Below, in pieces: positions 1 through 9,247 of a stretch of 64,000 nucleotides of DNA. The notes beneath the pieces are model-generated. The model was not told the origin of the DNA. It saw only the letters and a program-made list of their open reading frames with translations, and made no database searches. The DNA comes from Gynuella sunshinyii YC6258 (GTDB taxonomy: Bacteria; Pseudomonadota; Gammaproteobacteria; Pseudomonadales; Natronospirillaceae), in NCBI RefSeq assembly GCF_000940805.1, contig NZ_CP007142.1, forward strand, positions 1,836,593 to 1,900,592, in the 5' to 3' direction. Every line of letters starts with the position of its first letter. Position 1 is the stretch's first letter. Position numbers and translations under genes: made by a program.

Positions 1-1599
1 ACCAAACAGCTTATTCAGCAATGCCGGCAGCGTATTTCCGACCATTTTGATCGTTTTATTGCTGCCGATGAGGTGACCGAAGGGCAGGAATATCAGCCCT
101 GGATTGAGGCCTGGCAACGACAGGATCTCAGTCTGATACCCGACGCCGGGCTTCAGGCGGAGATTCAGGCATATATCAACAGTGATCCGGTCAGCCGCAT
201 GCAGACTGAAAGCCGGGAACGGCTGGATGCGCTGTTTCCGCTGTTGCTAAAGGAACTGTCAGCATTCAATCAGCCAATGGTAGTCTGGCAGCGGGTGCAG
301 AAATTCCTCGATGCCATACTTCGCCGCAGTGTGTACATGCTGTTGCTGAGGGAGCACCCCCATGCTCTGCGACAATTGCTGAAACTGATGAGCCTGAGCA
401 GCTGGGTGGCAGAAATACTCCGTGATAAACCCTATTTGCTGGATGAACTGACCGATCAGGAAGCTTTGTATTCACTGCCCAGTCTGCGGCAGCTGAATGA
501 TGAGTTAAGAGCCCACCTGCTGCGCTGGCCGGAGGATGACCTGGAACAGCAGATGGAAGTGCTGCGGCAGTTTCGTCATGGCCGTATGTTACGGGCGGCC
601 GCCTGTGAGCTCACCGATGCATTGCCGCTGATGAAAATCAGTGACTATCTGGCACATACCGCTGAGGCGGTGGTCGGACAGAGCGTCTGGACCACCTGGC
701 GGCAGTTGACCGCCAAATACGGCAGACCGATGAAAACCCGGGAAGAGCCCTGCAATCCCGATTTTATCGTGGTGGGCTATGGCAAACTCGGAGGTCTCGA
801 ACTCAATTACGAGTCTGATCTCGATCTGGTGTATATCCACAATGCTCACGGACAATTGGAAACTGAAGGACCGAAAGTCATTGATAACAGTCTGTTTTTC
901 GTTCGTCTGGGACAAAAGCTGACCCATACCCTGAGCGCACTGACGTCTTCCGGCACCCTGTATGAAGTGGATTTGCGTCTGCGGCCATCCGGTGGCAAGG
1001 GCCCATTAGTCAGCAGTCTGACGGCGTTTGAAAAATACCAGTTGCAGGATGCCTGGACCTGGGAACATCAGGCGCTGGTCAGAGCCCGCTGTATAGCCGG
1101 TGATGAGGAGCTGAAAGCCGCGTTTGAGGCCGTTCGGCATAAGGTGTTGTGCATACCGCGGGACGCTGAAAAGCTGCGTAACGAGGTTGTCGATATGCGG
1201 CAAAAAATGAGTGCTCACCTGAGCAGTCGTGCAAAAGGCAAAGACGATACCAAAGTATTTCACCTCAAACAGGATCCGGGAGGCATCGTCGATATTGAGT
1301 TTATGGTGCAGTACGGCGTACTGGCCCGCGCCTGTTTGTTGCCGGAGTTAACCCGTTGGACCGATAACGTGCGCCTGATTGAAAGCCTTGAACAAGCCGG
1401 TTTTTTTACCAAGGAGCAGGCGAGACAGCTGCTGGATGCTTATCTGGCTTATCGGGCTCAGGGTCATTACTGCATGTTACAGCAAAAGAGTTCGTTGCTT
1501 GAGACGCCTGAGGATCTCGAACGTTTTAATGAACATCGTCTGGCGGTTCGCACTATATGGACGACAGTGATGGAAACTGGAGAACAACAGCCTGGCTGA
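1..1599 (+). CDS. glnE: Glutamine synthetase adenylyltransferase/deadenylase, C-terminal part (5' end outside window)
   Basis: The reading frame is open from base 1, so this is the last roughly 532 residues of a protein that is usually about 950-980 residues long. GlnE adenylylates and deadenylylates glutamine synthetase under PII control. A nucleotidyltransferase signature with the GKLGG...SDLDL pattern lies near base 780. The SDLDL and GYGKLGG wording resembles the second, C-terminal (adenylylating) domain of E. coli GlnE rather than the first. A second family block, KQDPGGIVDIEF, lies near base 1265 and leads into the helical C-terminal domain. ilvE follows at 140 bp, the order also seen in pseudomonads. 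The first half and the true start cannot be judged here. Confidence 0.95.
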   Translation, partial: TKQLIQQCRQRISDHFDRFIAADEVTEGQEYQPWIEAWQRQDLSLIPDAGLQAEIQAYINSDPVSRMQTESRERLDALFPLLLKELSAFNQPMVVWQRVQKFLDAILRRSVYMLLLREHPHALRQLLKLMSLSSWVAEILRDKPYLLDELTDQEALYSLPSLRQLNDELRAHLLRWPEDDLEQQMEVLRQFRHGRMLRAAACELTDALPLMKISDYLAHTAEAVVGQSVWTTWRQLTAKYGRPMKTREEPCNPDFIVVGYGKLGGLELNYESDLDLVYIHNAHGQLETEGPKVIDNSLFFVRLGQKLTHTLSALTSSGTLYEVDLRLRPSGGKGPLVSSLTAFEKYQLQDAWTWEHQALVRARCIAGDEELKAAFEAVRHKVLCIPRDAEKLRNEVVDMRQKMSAHLSSRAKGKDDTKVFHLKQDPGGIVDIEFMVQYGVLARACLLPELTRWTDNVRLIESLEQAGFFTKEQARQLLDAYLAYRAQGHYCMLQQKSSLLETPEDLERFNEHRLAVRTIWTTVMETGEQQPG

Positions 1600-1738
1600 A
1601 TTCTGCCGTTGTTGAAGAAATTGACGTGCTTTTTGATCCCAGCCGGTTGTCAGATGTGGAGGTAAGTTTATACACTGCCCGGCTCGAATAACCAATGACC
1701 TGCTGCACTCAAGCGGCAGGTCTGACAGGAGACGTAAC

Positions 1739-2671
1739 ATGGTAATGCCGGCAATGGCCGATCGTGATGGCTACATATGGTTTGATGGCGATATGATCCC
1801 GTGGCGTGATGCCAAAGTACATTTACTGACCAACACTCTGCATTATGGAATGGGGGTGTTTGAAGGTGTACGGGCGTATCAGACTGAGCAGGGACCGGCT
1901 ATTTTCCGGCTGACCGAACACACTGACCGGCTGTTTCGCAGTGCTCACATCATGCGTATGCCGATGCCATTCAGCAAAGAGCAGATCAATGATGCTCAGA
2001 AAATGGTGATACTGAAAAACGATCTGGCCCATGCTTACCTGCGGCCGATGGTGTTTTATGGTGCCGAATCCATGGGCTTGCGTCCTGATCAGCTGCAGAC
2101 CCATGTCATGGTTGCAGCATGGGAGTGGCCATCTTACATGTCTCCGGAAGCCCAGGAACTTGGCATCAAGGTCAAAACCTCTTCCTACAGTCGTCATCAT
2201 GTGAATGTTTCGATGTGTAAGGCCAAAGCCAATGGTCACTACATCAATTCCATGCTGGCTTTGCAGGAAGCTCTGGACTGTGGTGCCGAAGAAGCTCTGC
2301 TATTGGATACCGAAGGCTATGTGGCAGAGGGCAGTGGCGAGAACGTGTTCATTGTGCGTGATGGCATTATCTATACTCCGGACCTGACCTCTGCGCTGGA
2401 CGGCATCACCCGTCATACCATCTTCAAGCTGGCGGATGAACTCGGCATTGAAGTCAGAGAAAAGCGCATCACCCGCGATGAAGTTTACGTTGCCGATGAA
2501 GCATTTTTTACCGGTACGGCTGCGGAAGTGACGCCGATTCGCGAAGTGGACGGTCGGATGATTGGAGCCGGCAGGCGTGGGCCGGTGACAACGCAGATTC
2601 AGAGCCGTTACTTTGAACAGGTAAATGGCAAGCGTACCGTCAATACTGAATGGTTACATTACGTTAAATAA
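1739..2671 (+). CDS. ilvE: Branched-chain amino acid aminotransferase
   Basis: PLP-dependent fold-type IV transaminase for the last step of valine, leucine and isoleucine synthesis. The 310 residues match the length and order of E. coli IlvE: IWFDG near the start, LHYGMGVFEGVRAY, the lysine in the SMCKAKANGHY segment as the likely PLP-binding residue, EGSGENVF, and the GTAAEVTPI block near the C-terminus. ATG 1739 is preceded by AGGAG about 8 bases upstream. It has a hairpin terminator immediately downstream. A D-amino acid transaminase is a possible relative, but length and motifs favour IlvE. Confidence 0.95.
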   Translation: MVMPAMADRDGYIWFDGDMIPWRDAKVHLLTNTLHYGMGVFEGVRAYQTEQGPAIFRLTEHTDRLFRSAHIMRMPMPFSKEQINDAQKMVILKNDLAHAYLRPMVFYGAESMGLRPDQLQTHVMVAAWEWPSYMSPEAQELGIKVKTSSYSRHHVNVSMCKAKANGHYINSMLALQEALDCGAEEALLLDTEGYVAEGSGENVFIVRDGIIYTPDLTSALDGITRHTIFKLADELGIEVREKRITRDEVYVADEAFFTGTAAEVTPIREVDGRMIGAGRRGPVTTQIQSRYFEQVNGKRTVNTEWLHYVK

Positions 2672-2673
2672 TT

Positions 2674-2734
2674 GATCTCCTGATATCAGGAGATCATTGA
2701 CTGGCTCCTTGTTGATGGGAGCCATTATTTTTTT
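2674..2734 (+). terminator. Double hairpin after ilvE, second one a rho-independent terminator
   Basis: A perfect 22-bp palindrome spans 2674-2695. It is followed by a stem TGGCTCC (2702-2708) pairing with GGAGCCA (2718-2724) and a T-rich run to 2734. The second hairpin with its T tract looks like an intrinsic terminator for ilvE, ending only 9 bases before the next start codon. Confidence 0.75.
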
Positions 2735-2743
2735 GGAGTTGTT

Positions 2744-3136
2744 ATGCTGATTCAAACACCGGTATCGCTGGGCGAAGTCATCGATAAAATTACTATCCTG
2801 GAAATCAAACAGGACAACATTACGGATGCTGACAAACTGAAAAATATCTCCGCCGAGCTGGTGCAATTGCAGCAGGTTATTGATCAGTGCCTGAATGAAC
2901 AACAGCTCACCCAGCTGCAATCCCCGAAACAGCGACTGAAAGAGATCAATCAGAGTTTGTGGAAGATTGAAGATGATATTCGCGACTGTGAACGACAAAA
3001 GGATTTTGGCGAAAAATTTGTCGAACTGGCACGCAGTGTATATTTCACCAATGACAAACGTGCGGCGGTGAAAAAGGAAATCAATCTGGCGTTTGGTTCT
3101 GAGCTGGTTGAAGAAAAATCCTACCAGGCTTATTAA
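2744..3136 (+). CDS. DUF6165-like small protein in the LPS gene region
   Basis: 130 residues, soluble, with no signal peptide and no membrane segment. The opening (PVSLGEVIDKITILEIK) and the centre rich in Leu, Gln and Glu predict a helical, partly coiled-coil protein. It resembles DUF6165 proteins, which often lie beside lipopolysaccharide genes; biochemical function is unknown. It sits directly upstream of waaC (21 bp gap to the preferred waaC start), so co-transcription with waaC is likely. The family assignment is from memory of the N-terminal pattern and is moderately sure. Confidence 0.6.
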   Translation: MLIQTPVSLGEVIDKITILEIKQDNITDADKLKNISAELVQLQQVIDQCLNEQQLTQLQSPKQRLKEINQSLWKIEDDIRDCERQKDFGEKFVELARSVYFTNDKRAAVKKEINLAFGSELVEEKSYQAY

Positions 3137-3157
3137 ATTACAGGCCGCGTGTTATTC

Positions 3158-4180
3158 ATGAAGATTCTGTTAGTGAAGCTCTCCTCCATGGGGGATATTT
3201 TTCACACCTATCCGGCAATCTCCGATCTCAAACAGATATATCCCGATGCCAGAGTGGATTGGCTGGTGGATCAGCAGTTCGCTGAAATTGCCGGCTGGCA
3301 CCGAGGCGTGGAGCAGATTCACGCTGTTCCTCTTCGGGCCCTTAAAAAAAATGCCAACGCCGAGCTTAAGCAGCAATTGCGTGAGACCATCAGGCGACTC
3401 AAGCGAGAGCATTATGATTACATTATCGATGCCCAGGGATTGATGAAAAGTGCCTGGTTGAGCTTTCGGTTCAATGGGGTTCGCTATGGTTACGATTGGT
3501 CATCGGCCCGCGAAAGTCTTGCATCGTTATGTTATCAGCATAAATTGCCGGTAGCTGTTGATCAGCATGCTATTGATCGTATCCGCCAGCTGTTTGCACA
3601 GGCATTGGGTTATCAGTCGCAGTTGCCGCATCTGCCTGAATTCGGACTCGATCCCCAGCAATGGGCTCGCCCGGATGGAGCCCCGGCCCGCTATGGACTG
3701 GTATTCCCCGGCACCACTTGGTTAACCAAGCACTGGCGTGAGCGTTACTGGCTGGAATTTCTGGATCGCCAAACCATTAACGACGCTGTTTATATCGGTT
3801 GGGGCAGTCCACAGGAACGGCAGTTGGCGGAACGGATCAGTCAGCAACAGACGACGGCAAAAGTATTTGATGAGCGTTTAAGCTTTGCTGAAATGGCAAA
3901 GTGGATTGCTCATGCCAGTTGGGTTATGGGTGTGGACACCGGTTTTGTCCATCTGGCATCAGCCATGCAAAAACCAGTGCTGGCACTGTTTGGTCCCACT
4001 ACACCGAAGCATACCGGAGTCACCGGACAGCACAGTGATAACCTGTGTACTGAACTACCCTGTTTTCCGTGTCGGAAAAAGATCTGCAAAATTGCAAATG
4101 ACAGTGAGTCTGTGGTGTGTATGGAGCAACTGAAGCCACAGATAGTGCTCGACAAGGCGGAGCAGTTGTTTAAAAGTTGA
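3158..4180 (+). CDS. waaC: ADP-heptose:LPS heptosyltransferase I
   Basis: Family 9 GT-B glycosyltransferase that adds the first heptose to Kdo2-lipid A on the cytoplasmic face of the inner membrane. The start MKILLVKLSSMGDIFHTYPA is the WaaC N-terminal signature (SSMGD). The C-terminal half has the GVDTGFVHLASAM and LFGPT motifs of ADP-heptose binding. About 340 residues, near E. coli WaaC. I prefer ATG 3158 over the in-frame ATG 3149 because family members begin MK(I/V)L. WaaF would have SSLGD-type wording, so WaaC is favoured. The 3' end overlaps the convergent acetyltransferase by 11 bp. Confidence 0.92.
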   Translation: MKILLVKLSSMGDIFHTYPAISDLKQIYPDARVDWLVDQQFAEIAGWHRGVEQIHAVPLRALKKNANAELKQQLRETIRRLKREHYDYIIDAQGLMKSAWLSFRFNGVRYGYDWSSARESLASLCYQHKLPVAVDQHAIDRIRQLFAQALGYQSQLPHLPEFGLDPQQWARPDGAPARYGLVFPGTTWLTKHWRERYWLEFLDRQTINDAVYIGWGSPQERQLAERISQQQTTAKVFDERLSFAEMAKWIAHASWVMGVDTGFVHLASAMQKPVLALFGPTTPKHTGVTGQHSDNLCTELPCFPCRKKICKIANDSESVVCMEQLKPQIVLDKAEQLFKS

Positions 4181-4598
4181 TCTGAAAAGTGGTTTGTTTT
4201 TTCAGTTCCCGAAAACCACCGCGACTGTAAAAACGAATGGCCCGTTCACGATTTTCGTTGGTTCTGACGACCAGGCGCTCATAGCCCAGTTCCTGAGTCC
4301 AGGCTTTGGCTGTCTGGATCAGTTTGCTGCCAATTCCGAGTGAGCGAAACCGCTCATCCACCACCAGAGCGGAAATTTCCACATAGCTTTGAGTTTGAAT
4401 GTGTCTCACAACTGTTAATTGCATGTAGCCGACCACTTCCATATCTTTTTCCAGCACAAGCAGCTGGTAGACATCGGGATGGTGAGACATATAAGCAATG
4501 TGCTCGGCACAGGTCTCGGGGTTAACGGAATAGTCCAATTGTTCAGACAAGCGCGAAATCGCCTCGGCATCGTGGGTTTGTGCTAAACGTATCGACAA
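4170..4598 (-). CDS. GNAT-family N-acetyltransferase
   Basis: 142 residues covering a single GNAT domain. The acetyl-CoA-binding motif A reads VDERFRSLGIGSKLI (V.....R..GIG..L), followed by the usual YxxxGF-type C-terminal strand (FYSRGGF). The substrate is unknown; the family acetylates amines on small molecules, antibiotics or proteins. It is transcribed against waaC, overlapping it by 11 bp, and divergently from the acyltransferase at 4869 with about 270 bp between. No operon partner. Confidence 0.85.
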   Translation of the reverse strand: MSIRLAQTHDAEAISRLSEQLDYSVNPETCAEHIAYMSHHPDVYQLLVLEKDMEVVGYMQLTVVRHIQTQSYVEISALVVDERFRSLGIGSKLIQTAKAWTQELGYERLVVRTNENRERAIRFYSRGGFRELKKQTTFQINF

Positions 4599-4868
4599 CT
4601 GCTTTTCCTCTAGAAAAATAAGTTCTGTCGTCCCATTATTGTAATTGTTTATGACAGTCCTTAGGTGTCATAAGACTGCAGCACGATAATGAAACCGTAT
4701 TCATGCAGTCTTCATTGATATCGCGGTTTACCCTAGTAGATTGTCTGAGTTGTCGCAACCGCCATTTCAGATCCCTTGCATACGTGTTGGAATTTTATCC
4801 GGTATCGTGGGTCTTTGTGGGTTAAAATCCGTTACCTTAAACCTGTTAAGTATATTGATCGATTATTC

Positions 4869-5801
4869 ATGTCCATACATCGAAACTCTGACCTTGTTCA
4901 TCAGCAGTCCTATCGAAATTTCATTCATCCGCGTTACTGGCCGACCTGGCTGATGTTGGCCTGTCTGTGGTTACTGACCCGTTTGCCAATGAGTGTTCAG
5001 TTGCAGTTAGGAGCCGGTCTGGGGTGGTTGGCTTACCATCTCGTTAAAAGTCGCCGACGAGTGACCGAAGTGAATATCCGAATGTGTTTTCCTGAGCTTT
5101 CTGCGGCAGAACAGCAGCAGTTGATCAAAGACATTTTTATTTCTTACGGCAAAGGACTGATGGAAACCGCCATGTCCTGGTTTCTGGATCCTCGACGATT
5201 GGCGGATAAAACCATTGTTGAGGGTGAAGAGATTCTTGAAGAGGCCCGGCGCGATGGTCGTGGCGTAATATTAGCCGGTGGCCATTTTGCTATCCTGGAT
5301 CTGGCTTCGGCGCTATTCAGTCTACATAACACCGGGCTGGAAGTGGTTCAGCGTAGTCATGACAATCCCCTGTTCAATCTTTTCATGACCCGGGCCCGCG
5401 AGCGTAACGGTCATCATTGTCTGTCCCGTAAGGATTTGCGCGGAATGATCCGGATGCTTAAAAAAGGAAAGTTACTATGGTACGCACCAGATCAGGATTA
5501 TGGTCGCCGTAACAGCGTATTCGTGCCATTTTTTAATATTGCCACCGCGACGATAACGTCCACCACGCGGTTGGCACAGTTAAGTGGTGCCACAGTCGTG
5601 CCTTGTTTTGCTCATCGTGAAAAAGGCGGCTATGTGTTGAAGTTTTACCCGCCCTGGCCGAAAACGGACGATGATGTGGAAAACGCCCGGCTTTACAATC
5701 AGTTTCTGGAGCAGCGGGTCAGGGAACATCCGGATCAATATCTCTGGTTGCATAAGCGTTTTAAAACACGCCCTGAAGGGGAGCCCGGTTTTTATCGGTA
5801 A
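4869..5801 (+). CDS. LpxL/HtrB-family lipid A acyltransferase
   Basis: Membrane-anchored late acyltransferase that puts a secondary acyl chain on Kdo2-lipid A. One hydrophobic segment lies near the N-terminus (WLMLACLWLLTRLP), and the HX4D/E catalytic motif is present as HFAILD in the sequence GGHFAILDLA. Later blocks include the LWYAPDQDYG segment typical of LpxL (P-DQDYG). The 310 residues agree with the family's 300-310. I start at ATG 4869 (MSIHRN), because the frame upstream lacks family similarity. Which acyl chain it transfers (LpxL, LpxM or LpxP type) cannot be told. Confidence 0.9.
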   Translation: MSIHRNSDLVHQQSYRNFIHPRYWPTWLMLACLWLLTRLPMSVQLQLGAGLGWLAYHLVKSRRRVTEVNIRMCFPELSAAEQQQLIKDIFISYGKGLMETAMSWFLDPRRLADKTIVEGEEILEEARRDGRGVILAGGHFAILDLASALFSLHNTGLEVVQRSHDNPLFNLFMTRARERNGHHCLSRKDLRGMIRMLKKGKLLWYAPDQDYGRRNSVFVPFFNIATATITSTTRLAQLSGATVVPCFAHREKGGYVLKFYPPWPKTDDDVENARLYNQFLEQRVREHPDQYLWLHKRFKTRPEGEPGFYR

Positions 5802-5970
5802 CTGGCGCGGGATAATCATTGATTCAGCTGACGTCAATACCGGATGAGCTATTAACCCGATCATGATATATACCAGGTTAATCGCGTGATCCGTGGACGT
5901 GCCTTCATGGATCTCCAGCCCAAGCCAGAGTAGCTGTATCCACGTAAATCACATGACATAAGGCATTACC

Positions 5971-6618
5971 ATGAATTCATTTGCCCCGGTTTCATTTCGC
6001 CCCTTGATGTACGTGGCGGATCAGGAACAACAATACCAGTCACGGCCAGGAGCCTACGGTCTCATCTTTGATGCACAACGAAAGATATTGGTCGTTGAGG
6101 AAGATAGCGGATTTTTTCTTCCTGGAGGCGGTCAGGATCCTGGGGAGGATCTGACCGAAACGCTGGTTCGAGAAATTCGTGAGGAACTGGGAGCCTCGGT
6201 TGCAGAATTCAGTTATCTGCTGGCTGCCGATGACTGTCGCTATTCTCCGGTTTATCAGCGACATTTTCGAATTGAAGGGCACTATTTTCTGACCCGGTTG
6301 GAAAGCATTCATAACCTGACTCCGGAACCTGGTGCACGACTGCACTGGCTGGAATTGGAACAAGCGATATCATGCCTGAACCGCTATAACGAAAAATGGC
6401 AGTTAAGACAGTTTCATGGCGATATCCAGATTTATCCCGGTTATTCGACTAATGGCTATGTCTTTTGTCTGATGCATAATGGCCAGTATGATGATAAAAA
6501 TCAGGTACGAGTGGCGCTGAATGAACAGGGTTTTCAGATACTGGAACAGAACTGTACCAGCCTGGCAAATGCTGATCGCCTGGTGGAGTATGTGAATAAG
6601 TTGTTCCTGAGTTTCTGA
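5971..6618 (+). CDS. NUDIX hydrolase
   Basis: Mg-dependent pyrophosphohydrolase fold acting on a nucleoside diphosphate linked to another group. The NUDIX box is complete from the glycines of GGGQDPGED through REIREELGA (GX5EX7REUXEEXGU). The domain fills about residues 25-135 of 215; the remaining C-terminal 80 residues are not assigned and may be a small extra domain. The substrate is unknown. The acetoacetyl-CoA synthetase gene starts 48 bp downstream and may share its transcript. Confidence 0.85.
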   Translation: MNSFAPVSFRPLMYVADQEQQYQSRPGAYGLIFDAQRKILVVEEDSGFFLPGGGQDPGEDLTETLVREIREELGASVAEFSYLLAADDCRYSPVYQRHFRIEGHYFLTRLESIHNLTPEPGARLHWLELEQAISCLNRYNEKWQLRQFHGDIQIYPGYSTNGYVFCLMHNGQYDDKNQVRVALNEQGFQILEQNCTSLANADRLVEYVNKLFLSF

Positions 6619-6666
6619 AAAATCCCGCAACGCGCCAAAGAACAAAAATAATAACAGGAAGCTCCA

Positions 6667-8637
6667 ATGGATGATGTCTTATGGACGCCGGATGAACGGT
6701 ATCGGCGTCAGTCTAATATGCAGTTATTTTGTGATTATCTGGTTGCGCAGGGTTATCCCTGTTTTGGTGATTATCCATCGCTACACCAGTGGTCGATCAG
6801 GAATTTGAATGATTTCTGGTTGCAATTCTGGCGTTTCAGTGGTCTGAAAGCATTAACCGAACCCACAGTTGGGTTTTCCGGAGACTCGGAAAATGCCGAA
6901 CAACGTGGCTGGTTTCCAAACATAAGCCTTAATTATGCCGAGAATCTGTTGCGCTTCGCGAATGCGGAACCAGATCGGATTATAGCGGTTACTGTTAATG
7001 AACAAGGTGTCACCCGGGAAATCACCGGTGGGTGGTTATATCAGCAGGTGGCCGCGGTTGCCGTGGCATTGCGGACACTCGGGGTCGCGCCGGGAGACCG
7101 GGTGGTTGGATATCTGAACCATTCTCAGGAAGCTCTGGTGGTAATGCTGGCGACCACGGCCATTGGTGCTGTCTGGTCGTCTGCCTCACCGGACTTTGGC
7201 GCTGCCGGTATCATTGATCGTTTTGGTCAGATCTCGCCTAAAGTGGTGTTTGCCAACACCCGTTATCGTTATGGTGGTAAAGAGTATGATCGCAGACAGG
7301 AGATAAAAGAACTGGTGGACGCCCTGTCGCCATCTTTGAGCTGTTTGATCCCAATTGAGTCCGGTATTTCTATTGATACACCATGTCAGTCTTTATCATG
7401 GAAACAGTTTGTGCAGCAGGGAATGCAGGCAAATAATGACGGTAAAATAGACTATTTTTACGGTCCTTTTGATCACCCTCTGTTTATTTTGTTTTCATCC
7501 GGAACCACCGGGAAGCCGAAATGCATCGTTCATGGCAGTGGAGGGACTCTGCTCCAGCATGCCAAGGAACTGCTGTTGCATACCAATCTCACAATGGATT
7601 CTGTTTTCAGTTATTTCACAACCACTGGCTGGATGATGTGGAACTGGCAGGCTTCTGCATTGTTAACCGGTGCGAAACTCATCATGTTTGATGGTCATCC
7701 TGGTTATCCTGATACCACCCGGCTGTGGCGTTTGATCGAGCAATTTGACATCTCACATCTCGGTACCAGCGCAAAATATATTTCCAGTTGCAGGATTCAA
7801 AACATTCCGATGGCATCAATGCGAATGAAGTCTCTGCAGGTGTTGTTATCGACAGGCTCACCGTTACAGCCTGAGGATTTTGACTGGGTTTATCAGCACA
7901 TGCCGCAAGTGCATCTGGCATCAATCAGTGGAGGGACGGATATCGTCTCTTGTTTTGTGCTGGGCAACCCCTTTTCTCCAGTTCGTCGGGGCCGTATCCA
8001 GGGACCCGGACTGGCTATGAATGTGCAGGCATATGACGAGTACGGAAACGCAGTGATTGGGCAAAAAGGCGAGTTGGTCTGTTTGAATCCGGTTCCATCC
8101 ATGCCAGTCTGTTTCTGGAATGATAAACATCATAACCGTTATCGAGAGTGCTATTTTAATCGTTATCCGGGGGTTTGGGTGCACGGTGATTATGTTGAAT
8201 TTGATCAGGATGGCAGTGCGATCATTCATGGACGTAGCGATACCACACTGAATCCAGGGGGAATTCGAATCGGTACGGCAGAGATTTATCGGCAGGTAGA
8301 GACTATTGCCGGTGTTCTGGATAGCCTGGTGGTGGGTATGCCGGAAGCCGGAGATACAGTGATTGTCTTAATGGTGAAGTTAACTGCAGAGACTGTTTTC
8401 ACGGTGGAGTTGGTCGAAAATATAAAAAGTACCATCAGGCGCTGCGCCAGTCCCAGACATGTACCAAAATATGTGTTTCAGATTTCGGATATTCCCTACA
8501 CCCGCAGTGGAAAAAAAGTTGAGCTGGCGGCTTTGAATGCATTGACGGGTCGTTCGATTGAAAACCAATCCGCTCTGGCCAATCCTGAGGTACTGGATGA
8601 AATTGCCCGACTGTTCCCATCTGTACCAGAAAAATAG
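6667..8637 (+). CDS. Acetoacetyl-CoA synthetase (acetoacetate:CoA ligase)
   Basis: ANL-superfamily adenylating enzyme converting acetoacetate, ATP and CoA to acetoacetyl-CoA. It feeds ketone bodies or PHB degradation products into thiolase reactions. The AMP-binding P-loop-like motif LFSSGTTGKPK lies near residue 275, STGSPL near 395, and the C-terminal hinge HGRSDTTLNPGGIRIG near 520. The 656 residues and the AacS-type opening (WTPDERYRRQSNM) separate it from the similar acetyl-CoA synthetases. No 3-ketoacid pathway partner lies next to it. Confidence 0.9.
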   Translation: MDDVLWTPDERYRRQSNMQLFCDYLVAQGYPCFGDYPSLHQWSIRNLNDFWLQFWRFSGLKALTEPTVGFSGDSENAEQRGWFPNISLNYAENLLRFANAEPDRIIAVTVNEQGVTREITGGWLYQQVAAVAVALRTLGVAPGDRVVGYLNHSQEALVVMLATTAIGAVWSSASPDFGAAGIIDRFGQISPKVVFANTRYRYGGKEYDRRQEIKELVDALSPSLSCLIPIESGISIDTPCQSLSWKQFVQQGMQANNDGKIDYFYGPFDHPLFILFSSGTTGKPKCIVHGSGGTLLQHAKELLLHTNLTMDSVFSYFTTTGWMMWNWQASALLTGAKLIMFDGHPGYPDTTRLWRLIEQFDISHLGTSAKYISSCRIQNIPMASMRMKSLQVLLSTGSPLQPEDFDWVYQHMPQVHLASISGGTDIVSCFVLGNPFSPVRRGRIQGPGLAMNVQAYDEYGNAVIGQKGELVCLNPVPSMPVCFWNDKHHNRYRECYFNRYPGVWVHGDYVEFDQDGSAIIHGRSDTTLNPGGIRIGTAEIYRQVETIAGVLDSLVVGMPEAGDTVIVLMVKLTAETVFTVELVENIKSTIRRCASPRHVPKYVFQISDIPYTRSGKKVELAALNALTGRSIENQSALANPEVLDEIARLFPSVPEK

Positions 8638-8831
8638 TGAGTTGGATGACCGGAATTTCGATGCAGATAATTATTAACATGTTAATAAAGAATATCTCGT
8701 TTTTGGAGACTGTTTAACATTCTGGATAACAATTTTTCACCAAATTGAGTGGCAATGGGACGGCCTTGTTCTATCATTTCAATTAGCAGCAGTTAAGAAA
8801 TGATGAAAAATGTCTGGCAGGAAGCATTAAG

Positions 8832-9089
8832 ATGATGAACAGTTCGGCGTTGGATGTACTGGCTTTTATCAAAGAAAATCCGTCGTATCATGCGGTCCCG
8901 GGATTATTCATTAGTGAATCCAGTGGGACTTCATATCAGATGTGGGCGGCGGTGAATGGTGGGGATGTTTTTATCCCTCGCTGGGATGAGATTTTGGCTT
9001 TTGTTCCAGATGGTCGGTGGGCACCTATTTCCGGTTCAGTAAAAGGTCAGGCCAGAGTGCGGGACTCCAGAATGGCCGTTATTATTTAG
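8832..9089 (+). CDS. Small uncharacterised protein
   Basis: 85 residues with no recognised domain, no signal peptide and no membrane helix. It starts with tandem ATG codons after GCAGGAAG and ends 36 bp before a clear intrinsic terminator, so it looks like a single-gene transcript. It lies in an otherwise empty gap between acetoacetyl-CoA synthetase and waaA. The sequence is rich in Trp, Gly and Val in short strand-like runs, suggesting a small beta fold. Function unknown. Confidence 0.6.
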   Translation: MMNSSALDVLAFIKENPSYHAVPGLFISESSGTSYQMWAAVNGGDVFIPRWDEILAFVPDGRWAPISGSVKGQARVRDSRMAVII

Positions 9090-9125
9090 CAGTGTAGTGA
9101 TTCAATCTAACTAAGCCCATGTTTT

Positions 9126-9153
9126 GGGATGGTTCTTCGCCATCCTTTTTTTT
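9126..9153 (+). terminator. Rho-independent terminator
   Basis: Stem GGATGG (9127-9132) and CCATCC (9140-9145) with loop TTCTTCG, followed at once by a run of eight T. It ends the transcript of the 85-residue gene. Confidence 0.85.
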
Positions 9154-9247
9154 GTATATCACAGTCTGAACAGACGATCTTAAAGGCAAAATAAGATACC
9201 ATCCCCGGATATTCTCATCGATTCATATTTGAAGACAAAATCATATC

